From Actibacterium sp. (lineage in GTDB: Bacteria; Pseudomonadota; Alphaproteobacteria; Rhodobacterales; Rhodobacteraceae), in NCBI GenBank assembly GCA_016278325.1, contig JADQCB010000021.1:50528-114527 (forward strand): a DNA stretch of 64,000 bases. The letters run 5' to 3'. Every line of letters begins with the position of its first letter. The first letter of the stretch is position 1. The notes beneath the pieces were generated by a model that was not told the DNA's origin, searched no databases, and saw only the letters and a program-made list of their open reading frames with translations. A program made the translations under genes and the position numbers. This document shows positions 45,686 through 54,800 of the stretch, one piece after another.

Positions 45686-45747
45686 GCGGTGCTGCGAATG
45701 CGGCTGCGCGGCGGATCAGCCGGGTCGCCGGTCATGGGCCCGGATCA

Positions 45748-46617
45748 TCAGGATGAGCGCAACAACTCCGCAAGATATTTGCCATAGTCGTTCCGTTGGA
45801 ATTTCCCGGCCCGGGCGCGCAGCGCGGCAGCATCGATCCATCCGTTGAAAAATGCGATTTCGTCGAGGCAGCCGATCTGCTGGCCCTGGCGTTCGGTCAG
45901 CGTGCGCACGAAATTGCCGGCGTCGAGCAGGCTGGCATGGGTGCCGGTATCCAGCCAGGCATAGCCGCGGCCCAGGGTCTCGACGGTCAACGTGCCCTCG
46001 GCCAGATACAGTTCCAGAAGCGAGGTGATCTCCAGCTCTCCGCGCCCCGAGGGGCGCACGGCGCGGGCCTTTTCCGGCGCGGTGCCATCGAGAAAATAAA
46101 GCCCGGTAACGGCATAGCTGGAAGGCGGGCGTTCCGGTTTCTCGACGATGGCGCGCACGCGGCCGGTTTCGTCGAAATCGACAACGCCGTAGCGCCCGGG
46201 CTCGGCGACGCGATACCCGAAGACCGTGCCGCCGGCCTCGGGCGCCGCCTGCATCAGCTCGGGCAGGCCGTGGCCGAAGAAGATGTTGTCGCCCAGCACC
46301 AAGGCCGAAGGGGCGCCATCCAGGAAATCTTCGGCCAGCAGATAGGCCTGCGCCAGACCGTCCGGGTTCGGCTGCTGGATATAGTCCAGCGAAATGCCCC
46401 ATTGGCTGCCGTCGCCCAGGGTGCGGCGAAACTGATCCTGGTCCTGCGGCGTGGTGATGACGGCGATGTCCCGGATCCCGGCCAGCATCAGCACGGAAAG
46501 CGGGTAATAGACCATCGGCTTGTCGTATACCGGCAGCAGCTGTTTCGAAACGCCCAGCGTGACCGGGTAAAGCCGGGTGCCCGATCCGCCGGCCAGGATG
46601 ATGCCCTTACGCGTCAT
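45748..46617 (-). CDS. rfbA: Glucose-1-phosphate thymidylyltransferase
   Basis: First enzyme of dTDP-L-rhamnose synthesis: makes dTDP-glucose from dTTP and glucose 1-phosphate. The 289-residue product starts [18 protein letters not shown] and contains KQLLPVYDKPMVYYPLS, LVLGDNIFFGHG and ITSLLELYLAEG, all RmlA landmarks. It overlaps rfbD by 11 bases and is the last gene of the C-B-D-A operon. Confidence 0.95.
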   Translation of the reverse strand: MTRKGIILAGGSGTRLYPVTLGVSKQLLPVYDKPMVYYPLSVLMLAGIRDIAVITTPQDQDQFRRTLGDGSQWGISLDYIQQPNPDGLAQAYLLAEDFLDGAPSALVLGDNIFFGHGLPELMQAAPEAGGTVFGYRVAEPGRYGVVDFDETGRVRAIVEKPERPPSSYAVTGLYFLDGTAPEKARAVRPSGRGELEITSLLELYLAEGTLTVETLGRGYAWLDTGTHASLLDAGNFVRTLTERQGQQIGCLDEIAFFNGWIDAAALRARAGKFQRNDYGKYLAELLRSS

Positions 46618-47491
46618 GTCTCGGACTCCTTTCGGGGATGTCGGCCTGCAATTCGTCCAATACGTCGGCAAGCCCGGCCCGCCAGTCGGGCCGCCTGATG
46701 GCAAATGTCGCCTCGGTTGCGCTGCAATCCAGGCGGGAATTGAGCGGCCGCTGTGCGGGGGTCGGGTATTCTGACGTCGCGATGTCGATCACTTGGCACC
46801 CCAGCCCTGTTCGCTCGAAAATCGCGCGCGCGAAATCGGCGCGGCTGACATCGGGTGTGCCGGCGAAATGAAAGGTGCCGCTTGCGCCCTGTCCTGCGTG
46901 CAGCATCCGCGCGATGGACAGGCAGGCCGCGGCGATGTCGGCGGCCGGTGTCGGCCCGCCCACCTGGTCGGCGACGATGCTCAGGCGGTCGCGCGCCGCG
47001 CCCAGCCGCAGCATCGTCCGGACGAAATTCGCACCATGCGCCGAGAACACCCAGGACGTGCGCAGGATCGCATACCGTCCGCCGGCCGCGCGCACACCGT
47101 CCTCGCCGGCCAGTTTCGTGCGGCCATAGACGTCCAGCGGTGCGGTGGCATCCTCGGGCTGCCAGGGGGCCGTGCCCGAGCCGTCAAAGACATAATCGGT
47201 CGATATCTGCACGAAGGGCAGGTTGCGGGCCGCCGCCGCCCGCGCCATTTCGGCCGGTGCATCGCCGTTGACCGTCATGGCCAGCGCCGCTTGCGTCTCG
47301 GCCTGGTCGACGGCGGTGAAGGCGGCGGCATTGATGATGGCGCCGGCATCGGTCCGGGCGACAAGCGCGGCGCAGTCGGCCGGGGCGGACAGGTCGGCCG
47401 CGTCGCGGTCCAGCGCCTCGATCGCGTCCCCGCCAAGGCGGCGCAGTTCCGTGGCGACCTGTCCGGTGCATCCGAACACGAGAAACTTCAT
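46607..47491 (-). CDS. rfbD: dTDP-4-dehydrorhamnose reductase
   Basis: Last step of dTDP-L-rhamnose synthesis, NAD(P)H-dependent. The 294-residue product has [11 protein letters not shown] (Rossmann motif), [24 protein letters not shown] and the catalytic YGRTKLAGE. It overlaps the rfbB stop by 4 bases. Confidence 0.95.
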   Translation of the reverse strand: MKFLVFGCTGQVATELRRLGGDAIEALDRDAADLSAPADCAALVARTDAGAIINAAAFTAVDQAETQAALAMTVNGDAPAEMARAAAARNLPFVQISTDYVFDGSGTAPWQPEDATAPLDVYGRTKLAGEDGVRAAGGRYAILRTSWVFSAHGANFVRTMLRLGAARDRLSIVADQVGGPTPAADIAAACLSIARMLHAGQGASGTFHFAGTPDVSRADFARAIFERTGLGCQVIDIATSEYPTPAQRPLNSRLDCSATEATFAIRRPDWRAGLADVLDELQADIPERSPRHDA

Positions 47492-48528
47492 GCGCCGGTC
47501 CCCAGCCGCTGGCCGACGCCCTGGCGGCTTTGCAGGGCTTGCCACCAGGCCGGGTTGTCGAGATACCACTGGACCGTCCTTTCGAGGCCCTGCGCCAGCG
47601 TGACCGAGGGCCGCCAGCCCAGCTCGTCGCGGATGCGGGTCGGGTCGATGGCATAGCGCGCGTCATGGCCGGGCCGGTCCTGCACAAATTCGATCAGCCG
47701 ATCATGCGGGGCGCCTACGGGGCGCTTTTCGTCGAGGATCGCGCAGATCATGCGCACCAGGTCGATATTGCGCAGCTCGTTCTCGCCGCCGATATTGTAA
47801 CTGCGTCCGGGCCGCCCGCGCCCCAGAACGGTCAGCAGCGCGTCGGCGTGATCCTCGACATAAAGCCAGTCACGCACATTCTCGCCCGTTCCGTAGACCG
47901 GAACCGGCCGGCCCGCGCAGGCGTTCAGGATCACCACCGGGATCAGTTTTTCGGGGAAGTGATAGGGCCCGTAATTGTTCGAGCAATTGGTCAGCAGAAC
48001 CGGCAGGCCATAGGTCTCGGTCCAGGCGCGGACCAGGTGATCCGAACCGGCCTTCGAGGCGGAATAGGGACTGCGCGGGGCATAGGGCGTGTCTTCGGTG
48101 AACTGGCCGGTGTCGCCCAGGCTGCCGAAAACCTCGTCGGTCGAGACATGGTGAAAGCGAAAGCCCGGCGGCCGGCCCGCTTCCATCCAGTATGCGCGGG
48201 CCGCTTCCAGCAGATGATAGGTGCCCATCACGTTGGTGTCGATGAAGGTGCCCGGCGCGTCGATCGAGCGGTCGACATGGGATTCGGCAGCCAGGTGCAG
48301 CACCGCGTCGGGCCGGTGTCGGGCAAATATCCGGTCCAGCGCCGCGCGATCGCGAATATCGGCCTTCTCGAAGGCATAGTGCGGGCTGTCGGCGACCGTG
48401 GCCACGTTTTCAAGGCAGGCGGCATAGGTCAGCGCATCCAGGTTGACCACCGCGTGCCCCTGCGCCACGGCCCGCCGCACCACGGCCGAGCCGATGAACC
48501 CCGCGCCGCCTGTCACCAGAATCTTCAT
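47488..48528 (-). CDS. rfbB: dTDP-glucose 4,6-dehydratase
   Basis: Converts dTDP-glucose to dTDP-4-keto-6-deoxyglucose. The 346-residue product starts [18 protein letters not shown], has [26 protein letters not shown] and the catalytic [15 protein letters not shown], plus the [17 protein letters not shown] substrate loop. It lies 3 bases after rfbC. Confidence 0.96.
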   Translation of the reverse strand: MKILVTGGAGFIGSAVVRRAVAQGHAVVNLDALTYAACLENVATVADSPHYAFEKADIRDRAALDRIFARHRPDAVLHLAAESHVDRSIDAPGTFIDTNVMGTYHLLEAARAYWMEAGRPPGFRFHHVSTDEVFGSLGDTGQFTEDTPYAPRSPYSASKAGSDHLVRAWTETYGLPVLLTNCSNNYGPYHFPEKLIPVVILNACAGRPVPVYGTGENVRDWLYVEDHADALLTVLGRGRPGRSYNIGGENELRNIDLVRMICAILDEKRPVGAPHDRLIEFVQDRPGHDARYAIDPTRIRDELGWRPSVTLAQGLERTVQWYLDNPAWWQALQSRQGVGQRLGTGA

Positions 48529-48531
48529 GGA

Positions 48532-49092
48532 TCATCCTCCATAGGTGAAGGGGCTGTCGAAATCCTTCAGCAGCGGCGCCGCCGCGTCCTTGTCCGACAG
48601 GATGGGCGCGCCGGTCAGGCCCCATGCGATGCCGATATCGGGATCGTCGAAGCGCAGGGCGCCGTCACATTCGGGGGCGTAGTAATCCGAGCATTTATAG
48701 ATGATCTCGGTTTCGGGTTCGCGGGTGACGAACCCGTGCAGGAACCCCTTGGGCACCAGCAACTGGCGCCCGTTCTCGGCGCTCAGCTCGACCCCGATCC
48801 ACCGGCCGTAACCGGGCGAGCCGCGCCGGATATCCACCGCCACGTCGAAAAGCCGCCCGCGGCCGCAGCGCACCAGCTTGTCCTGGGCATGGGGCGGGGC
48901 CTGGTAATGCAGCCCGCGCACGGTGTTCGCCGCGTGCGACAGTGACTGATTGTCCTGCACGAAATCGATCTCGATCCCCGCCTCGGCCAACCTGGCCCGG
49001 TTCCAGCTTTCGCTGAAAAACCCGCGCGAATCCGCGATCCGCCTGGGCGTGATCACGAACACGCCGGAAAGTTCCGTTTCTTCGATGCGCAC
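48532..49092 (-). CDS. rfbC: dTDP-4-dehydrorhamnose 3,5-epimerase
   Basis: Third enzyme in the dTDP-L-rhamnose pathway, a 186-residue cupin. Motifs are GFFSESWNRARL, FVQDNQSLS, VRGLHYQAPPHAQDKLVRC and PKGFLHGFVTRE. A GTG start at 49092 gives the family N-terminus (RIEETELSGVFVITP); no ATG lies close in frame. It is transcribed first, and the four genes are closely coupled. Confidence 0.93.
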   Translation of the reverse strand: MRIEETELSGVFVITPRRIADSRGFFSESWNRARLAEAGIEIDFVQDNQSLSHAANTVRGLHYQAPPHAQDKLVRCGRGRLFDVAVDIRRGSPGYGRWIGVELSAENGRQLLVPKGFLHGFVTREPETEIIYKCSDYYAPECDGALRFDDPDIGIAWGLTGAPILSDKDAAAPLLKDFDSPFTYGG

Positions 49093-49453
49093 GCCAGACC
49101 CCGGAAGGAAAAACCATCTGTCCGGGGTTCCATTACCAAGCGCGCCGCCGCCTGTCACCCTGCCGTTGCCCCGCGGCCCTCGGCGCGGGGGCCGGGGCAG
49201 GACGGCAGCGCGAAACGGCGCCCGATGCGCCGCGCCGGCCATCCGGCGGCTTGCAAGATCCACCGCGGCGCCGAAGGCCGGCGGGGCTGTGCCTGTCAAC
49301 CGGGCCCTTGTAAAATAAGCGTGACAAATCAATGCGAGCCGCGTTAGGACTCGGGGTGCGAGTCCGAATTGGCGGGCGCTGTTCCGCCAGGGTCGGAACA
49401 GGGGAACGACGACTTTCTACCCTAATGGGCAGCAAACCCGGGAGGTGCAATCA
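49093..49453 (+). other. Intergenic region with a structured leader before the VWD/dockerin gene
   Basis: This gap of 361 bases separates the divergent rfbC and VWD/dockerin genes. The last about 110 bases can fold: GGACTCG-N5-CGAGTCC is a perfect hairpin (49347-49365), GGCGG (49371-49375) pairs with CCGCC (49384-49388), and GTTCC (49381-49385) pairs with GGAAC (49395-49399), so the last two pairings exclude each other. CCC-TAAT-GGG (49420-49429) and the GGGAGG Shine-Dalgarno (49440-49445) follow. It does not match a riboswitch family I know. No clear promoter is seen in the rest. Confidence 0.45.
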
Positions 49454-51310
49454 ATGACCAATCACACGCCAACATGGGTGGATTCACCCGAACTGACGCT
49501 TTACGGGCCGGCCGGCGCCGAAGTTGCAACCGGCTCTCTTCTGTCCGTTTACAATCTTTTGTCGTTCTCCCCGACCAAGAGTGGCAGCTATTACCTGTCC
49601 GCCAGCAGCAGCGACGCGACCGAGACCGGCAGCTATGTGCTTGTCAGCTGGTCAGACGCCACAACGACGACAATTCCGGGTAGCGAAATCGAAGCTGCGG
49701 ATGCCCCTGACGACACCAGCACCCCCTATTCGATGGGGGCTTTCGATTGGTTCGTCGGAGAGATCGCGCCGGCGGCCGAGGAAGACTGGCTAAAGGTCGA
49801 CATGCAGGCAGGCACTACTTACCAATTTTATATGGTGAACGTGGATAGTGAAGCAATCCTGACCTCATTTGGAATTGACTTAAACGATCTCGGTTTTTCG
49901 GGCGCCGGGGATACCGGCTGGATCACCGGCGATCCGCATATCCGCACCATTGACGGGGTCAGCTACGATTTCCAGGCGGCGGGCGAATTCGTCGCGCTGC
50001 GCGATACCGGTAGCGATCTTGAGGTGCAGGCGCGTTTCGTGCCGCCGCCCGGCGACAGCAATTCGGTCTCGGTGATGACGGCCGCGGCGCTGCGCAGCGA
50101 TGGCGACACGGTGATGATCGACGTCGCCGATGCCAACCCGCTGCGCATCAACGACCAGGTCACGCCATTGAACGATGGCGCATCGCTGACGGTGGGCAAT
50201 GGCGATCAGCTGAGCCGCAGCGGCACCAGCTATCTCTTCACCGACGCCGGGGCCAACGGCACGGTCGAATCGGGCGATACGCAGATCTCCATGTCGGTTT
50301 TCGGCAACATCATGATGAACATGGATGTCACCGTGGCCGACGATCTGTCCGGCCGGATCGAGGGGCTGCTGGGCGATGCCGACGGCAATGGCGACAACGA
50401 CATCGCGCTGGCCGATGGCACGCCGCTGGCCCGCCCGCTGGCGCATGAGGATCTTTACGGCCAGTTCCGCGACGACTGGCGCGTGGACAGCGATACCGAA
50501 AGCCTGTTCACCTATGACTCGAGCGAAAGCCTGGCGGGCTTCTATCTGCCAGACTATCCCAGCGAGTCCGCCGATCTGGGCCAGTTCAATCAGACAGAGC
50601 TGGACGATGCCCGGCAACAGCTTCTGAACGCCGGGCTGACCGAGGGCACGGTGCCTTTCGACAACGCGCTGCTGGATTTCCTGCTGACGGGTGAGAACGC
50701 ATTCGTCGATGCGGCCAAGGCGCTGCCCGACGCCCCCGATGCCACGCCGATCCTGCAACTGGAAGAGGGGCAGGGCACGGTCACCGTGTCGGTCACGATC
50801 AACGGCCCCGGTGGCGTGGGCGGGGTGGACTTCTCTTTCCTGCCCGGCGATGGCGCGACCGCGGCGCGGGAAACTCAACAGGTGGGGATCAATCCGGGGC
50901 GGATGGACCTGACCCTGGTCGAGGGTGAAGCCGGGCAGCTGCGCGCCAGCCGCGTCTATAACCCGACGACCGACCCTGAAATCACCGCCGGCGACGCGCT
51001 GGAGGCGCTTCGGCTGGGCGTGGGGCTGGACCCGAGCTGGGGGGCGGCCGACGGGTTCGACTTCATTGCCGCCGACATGAATGGCGACGGCAAAGTGACC
51101 GCGGGCGACGCTCTGGAAATCCTGAAAGTGGCGGTGGGGCTCGACACGTCGAACCAGCCCGAATGGAACTTCGTCGACAGCAATGCCGATTTCTCGGGGG
51201 CGGGCACGTCGAACGTGCCTGACACGGGCGTGACCCTGCCCGCGCTTCAGGCCGATACCAGCCTCACGCTCCAGGGCCTGCTGGTCGGCAATATGGACGA
51301 TATCGCCTGA
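49454..51310 (+). CDS. VWD-domain protein with C-terminal dockerin-like module, probable type I secretion substrate
   Basis: A 618-residue protein without signal peptide. Residues about 8-68 look like the second half of a PPC domain (LTLYGPAGAEVATG...SGSYYLSAS), and 95-150 like the first half of another (DWLKVDMQAGTTYQFYM). A von Willebrand type D domain covers about 158-320 (GDPHIRTIDGVSYDFQAAGEF; SGRIEGLLGDADGNGDND). Residues 503-563 form a dockerin-like pair: ITAGDALEALRLGVGL and DMNGDGKVTAGDALEILKVAVGL, the second with a full 12-residue Ca loop (D1, N3, D5, D12). The tail is hydrophobic (LTLQGLLVG). Absence of a Sec signal and the neighbouring exporter suggest type I secretion. GGGAGG lies 8 bases before the ATG. 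Confidence 0.8.
   Translation: MTNHTPTWVDSPELTLYGPAGAEVATGSLLSVYNLLSFSPTKSGSYYLSASSSDATETGSYVLVSWSDATTTTIPGSEIEAADAPDDTSTPYSMGAFDWFVGEIAPAAEEDWLKVDMQAGTTYQFYMVNVDSEAILTSFGIDLNDLGFSGAGDTGWITGDPHIRTIDGVSYDFQAAGEFVALRDTGSDLEVQARFVPPPGDSNSVSVMTAAALRSDGDTVMIDVADANPLRINDQVTPLNDGASLTVGNGDQLSRSGTSYLFTDAGANGTVESGDTQISMSVFGNIMMNMDVTVADDLSGRIEGLLGDADGNGDNDIALADGTPLARPLAHEDLYGQFRDDWRVDSDTESLFTYDSSESLAGFYLPDYPSESADLGQFNQTELDDARQQLLNAGLTEGTVPFDNALLDFLLTGENAFVDAAKALPDAPDATPILQLEEGQGTVTVSVTINGPGGVGGVDFSFLPGDGATAARETQQVGINPGRMDLTLVEGEAGQLRASRVYNPTTDPEITAGDALEALRLGVGLDPSWGAADGFDFIAADMNGDGKVTAGDALEILKVAVGLDTSNQPEWNFVDSNADFSGAGTSNVPDTGVTLPALQADTSLTLQGLLVGNMDDIA
50960..51142 (+). repeat. Dockerin-like module, copy 1
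   Basis: Encodes two about 22-residue F-hand-like repeats. The first loop (NPTTDPEITAGD) is degenerate; the second (DMNGDGKVTAGD) is intact. The same module recurs at 62529-62711 with closely similar DNA around GACGCGCTGGAGG, about 11.5 kb away on the same strand. Confidence 0.6.
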
Positions 51311-51312
51311 GC

Positions 51313-51341
51313 AAAAGGGGCGCGCGGCAGGCCCGCGCGCC
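51313..51341 (-). terminator. Terminator between the HlyD gene and the VWD/dockerin gene
   Basis: A perfect 9-bp GC stem (GGCGCGCGG at 51319-51327 with CCGCGCGCC at 51333-51341) has a 5-base loop. On the minus strand it is followed by a CCTTTT run, ending the type I secretion operon. It overlaps the last base of the HlyD stop and lies between two convergent genes. Confidence 0.8.
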
Positions 51342-52651
51342 TATTCGCGCAATGCGCGGTCCTTGACCCGGATCACGGGCGCGATGAAATAGTCCATCAC
51401 CGTCTTTTCGCCGGTCAGGATGTCCACCTGCGCCACCATGCCGGGGATGATCTCGACCGCGACGCCATCGGCATCGAGCAGCGTGTCGTCGGTGCGGATC
51501 TCGACGACATATACCTCTTCCCTGTCGCGCTCATCGCGGGTGATCGCGTCGGCGCCGATGCGCAGGATTTCGCCGTCCAGGCTGCCATAGCGGGAATAAT
51601 CATAGGCGGTCAGCTTGACCTTGACCGGCTGGCCGGGCCGCAGGAAGGCAATGTCGGCGGGGCGGACATAGGCCTCGACCAGCAGCGTGTCGTTGAGCGG
51701 CACGATCTCGATCAGCTTCTCGCCGCTGCGCGCCATGCTGCCTATGGTGGTGCGATAGATCCGGTTGACGATGCCGCGCACCGGGGCGCGGATGCTGGCC
51801 CGCGCGGCGCGGTTCTGCAAGGCCGGCAGCGCCGGCTTCAGCGCCGCCAGGTCCGCCGTTGCCGAGGCCAGGTCGGACAGCGCGGCCGCGCGATAGCGGC
51901 TGCGCTGCGCCGCGATCTTGTCGTCGATCTCGGCCAGCGCGGTCTGCATCCGCTCAAGCGCGGCTTCGGCACGCTGTTTATTGCCCTGCCACTCGGCCTC
52001 GCTCCGGCGCAGCGACAGCAGGCTGGTGGCCGGTTCCATCCCGCGTTCGACCAGCGGCGCGATGATCGCGCGCTCCTCTTCAAGGATTTCCAGGGTGGTT
52101 TGTGCCGCGCGCAGGTCGGCCTCGCCCTCGGCATATTCCTGCTGGCGCTGCAGGCGCTGGCGTTCGAGGATGTCGATCTCGGCCTGCAATTCGGCGCGGC
52201 GCCCGCGATAGAGCGCCGCCTCGGAGCGGACAACCTCGGGGGCGCGCTGGCGCAGGTTTTCGCTGAATTTCAGCGGGGTGCCGTCGATCTCGGCCTGCAA
52301 CCGCTCGATCCGCGCCATCAGGCCATAGGCGCGCTGCTGTTCCTGGTTCAACTGGCTCGACAGCATGGTGCCGTCCAGTTCCATCAGCAGTTCGCCCTTC
52401 TCGACGACCTCCCCTTCGCGGACATGCAGCGCCTGCAGGGCGCCGGGTTCGGTCGCCTCGATCACCTGCACATTGCCCGAGGGCACCACCCGGCCCTCGG
52501 CCCGGGTCACGTCGTCGATCTCGGTGCGGGCCGCCCAGGCCATGGCGCTGCCCAGAAACAGCAGGATCACCAGCAGCAACAGCGAGCCGCGCAGCGGCGA
52601 GCGCCCGCGCATCTCGCGCGCCAGCCGGTCCAGATCACGATGACGCGCCAT
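51341..52651 (-). CDS. Type I secretion periplasmic adaptor, HlyD family
   Basis: Membrane-fusion protein joining the ABC exporter to the TolC-type channel, 436 residues. It has a cytosolic N-terminus, one membrane helix (LLLLVILLFLGSAMAWAA), a biotinyl-lipoyl-like strand (VVPSGNVQVIEATEPGALQALHVREGEVV), a long coiled-coil hairpin (residues about 105-290) and a barrel region (RGIVNRIYRTTIGSMARSGEKLIEIVP). The MARHRDLDRLA start overlaps the exporter gene by 17 bases. It ends the operon. Confidence 0.93.
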   Translation of the reverse strand: MARHRDLDRLAREMRGRSPLRGSLLLLVILLFLGSAMAWAARTEIDDVTRAEGRVVPSGNVQVIEATEPGALQALHVREGEVVEKGELLMELDGTMLSSQLNQEQQRAYGLMARIERLQAEIDGTPLKFSENLRQRAPEVVRSEAALYRGRRAELQAEIDILERQRLQRQQEYAEGEADLRAAQTTLEILEEERAIIAPLVERGMEPATSLLSLRRSEAEWQGNKQRAEAALERMQTALAEIDDKIAAQRSRYRAAALSDLASATADLAALKPALPALQNRAARASIRAPVRGIVNRIYRTTIGSMARSGEKLIEIVPLNDTLLVEAYVRPADIAFLRPGQPVKVKLTAYDYSRYGSLDGEILRIGADAITRDERDREEVYVVEIRTDDTLLDADGVAVEIIPGMVAQVDILTGEKTVMDYFIAPVIRVKDRALRE

Positions 52652-54800
52652 CGCCCCCCCCTGCGGCTTTCGGGGCCTGGCGCGACAGCAGGCTCTTGGC
52701 GCCATCGGCGCCCACCTTGCCGTCCTCGATCACGATCACCCGGTCCACCAGTTCCAGCAGGCTGGTGCGGTGGGTGATGATCACCATGGTCCGGTCAGTC
52801 ATTTCCTGTTTCAGGCGGCGGATCACCGCCGCCTCGTTCTGCACATCCATCGCGCTGGTCGGCTCGTCAAGCAGCAGCACCGGCGGCCGGCTCACCAGGG
52901 CGCGGGCCAGGGTGATCGCCTGTTTCTGCCCGCCCGACAGCCCCTCGCCGCGTTCGGCCAGCATCATGTCGTAGCCCGACGGGTGGCGGGCGACAAAGCC
53001 CTCGACCCCGGCGATCCGCGCGGCGTCCAGCAGGTCGGCGTCACGCGGGCGCACCGCGCCGATCGCGATATTCTCGCGCACCGTGCCGGAAAACAGCCAG
53101 ACATCCTGCAACACCGAGCCGATATTGCGACGCAGATCGCCCGGGTCGATCTGGCGAATGTCGACCCCGTCCATCGTCACCGCGCCGCTGCGTGGCTCGT
53201 ATAGCCCCAGCATCAGCCGGGCGATGGTGCTCTTGCCCGATCCGATGCGGCCAAGGATCGCCACCTTCTCGCCCGGCTCGATGGTGAAGGAGACCCCGCG
53301 CAGCGCGTCGATTTCCTGGTCCGGATAGGCGAAATGCACATCCTCGAAGGCAATGCACCCCTCCAGCCGCGGCCGCGAGATCCAGTGCCGGCCCTCGGGG
53401 CGCTCGCTGTCGGCGCGCATCAGCGCGTCGAGATTGCGATAGGAACTGCGCGCCTGGTTCAGCCGGGTCAATGTCTGCGCCAGCTGTGCCAGCGGCGCCA
53501 GCGCCCGGCCGGTCAGGATCACGCTGGCGATCAGCGCGCCCATGCTGGCCTCACCCGCGGTGATCAGGAACACCCCGTAAAAGACGATCATCACCTGCGC
53601 GGCCTGCTGCGTGAACCCGGTGGCGTTCATCGCGAACTGGGTGATCGCGCGGCTGCGCAACCCGTGCTCGGACTGGCGCGCGATGGCCTCTTCCCAGCGG
53701 GCCCGCATCCGCCGCGCCGCGCCGGTGGCCTTGATCGTCTCCAGCCCGGCGACGGTCTCGACCAGGACGCTCTGCTTGGACTGGCCGTCGGCAAAGCTCT
53801 GCTCGGCCAGCCGCGCCAGGAAGGGCTGCACCCCGAGCCCGACCAGCAGCACCACCGGCACCGCGATCGCCGGGACCAGCGCCAGCGGCCCGCCGATCAT
53901 CCACACCACCGCGACGAACAGCACGATGAAGGGCAGATCGACCACCGCCACAAGGGTGGCCGAGGTGAAGAATTCGCGCAGCGATTCGAATTCGCGCAGG
54001 GTGCTGGCCAAGGCACCGGTGGAGCCCTTGCGCGCGCGCATCTGCATGTCGAGCAACTGGTCGAAGATGCGCCGGCCCATGGCCATGTCGGCGCGCTGGC
54101 CGGCGCGGTCGATGAACCCCGCGCGCAGCGATTTTATGATGAAATCGAAGGTCAACGCGATGCCCACGCCCAGGGTCAGCGCGATCAGGGATTCGGTGGC
54201 CTGGTTGGGCAGCACCCGGTCATAGACAACCATGATGAAGATCGAGGTGGTCAGCCCCAGGAAGTTGGCCAGCATCGCCGCCAGGATCACCTGGACATAG
54301 GCCCAGCGATTCGCGGCCAGCGCCGACCAGAACCAGTGCCCGCGCCGGCCCTGCGCGCTGGCGGTGATGTCCTCGCGGTGTTCGCGGCGCAACAAGAGCG
54401 CATAGCCGGTATAGCGCCTTTCCAGGTCCGCCGCCGCGACCTCGCCCAGCCCTTCGCCCATCTCGGGGTCATGGATCGCCAGGGTGCCGTCCTTGCGCCG
54501 GTCATGCAGAACCACCGCGCGGTTGTCCTCCAGCAGCAGGATCGCCGGGGTCAGCGTGGCGTCGAAATCCTTCAGCTTGCGGGCGCCGAACCCCGCCTGC
54601 ATCCCGGCGCGCTCGGCGGCGGTGATGGCGTCGCGCACGCTCAGCCCGCCCTGGTCTGTTTGCGCCGCGTGCAGTGCCGCCAGGGTCAGCGGCCGCTCCA
54701 GCGTGGCGGCGGCGTGCAGCAGGCAGGCCTCCAGCGGCGATGTCTCGTCGGGGCTTGCGCGGCTGTCGCGATCCAGCGGAACGACGCGGGGGGCGGTCAT
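52635..54800 (-). CDS. Type I secretion ABC exporter with inactive C39-like domain (LapB type)
   Basis: Permease-ATPase of 721 residues. An N-terminal C39-peptidase-like domain (residues about 22-130) lacks a convincing catalytic triad: the position before VVL in NRAVVLHDRRKDG has no His. Such domains bind RTX or adhesin substrates instead of cutting leaders. Six membrane helices follow (VILAAMLANFLGLTTSIFIMVVYDRVLP at the first pair). The ATPase has Walker A LGRIGSGKST, signature LSGGQKQAI and Walker B VLLLDEPTSAMD. It overlaps tolC-like and hlyD-like neighbours by 4 and 17 bases. Confidence 0.93.
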   Translation of the reverse strand: MTAPRVVPLDRDSRASPDETSPLEACLLHAAATLERPLTLAALHAAQTDQGGLSVRDAITAAERAGMQAGFGARKLKDFDATLTPAILLLEDNRAVVLHDRRKDGTLAIHDPEMGEGLGEVAAADLERRYTGYALLLRREHREDITASAQGRRGHWFWSALAANRWAYVQVILAAMLANFLGLTTSIFIMVVYDRVLPNQATESLIALTLGVGIALTFDFIIKSLRAGFIDRAGQRADMAMGRRIFDQLLDMQMRARKGSTGALASTLREFESLREFFTSATLVAVVDLPFIVLFVAVVWMIGGPLALVPAIAVPVVLLVGLGVQPFLARLAEQSFADGQSKQSVLVETVAGLETIKATGAARRMRARWEEAIARQSEHGLRSRAITQFAMNATGFTQQAAQVMIVFYGVFLITAGEASMGALIASVILTGRALAPLAQLAQTLTRLNQARSSYRNLDALMRADSERPEGRHWISRPRLEGCIAFEDVHFAYPDQEIDALRGVSFTIEPGEKVAILGRIGSGKSTIARLMLGLYEPRSGAVTMDGVDIRQIDPGDLRRNIGSVLQDVWLFSGTVRENIAIGAVRPRDADLLDAARIAGVEGFVARHPSGYDMMLAERGEGLSGGQKQAITLARALVSRPPVLLLDEPTSAMDVQNEAAVIRRLKQEMTDRTMVIITHRTSLLELVDRVIVIEDGKVGADGAKSLLSRQAPKAAGGGDGASS

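Noticed and set aside
49340..49453. Known riboswitch (c-di-GMP-I, guanidine mini-ykkC or fluoride) upstream of the VWD gene
   Set aside because: The conserved core sequences of these classes are not present; only generic hairpins are visible, so it is reported as an unassigned leader.
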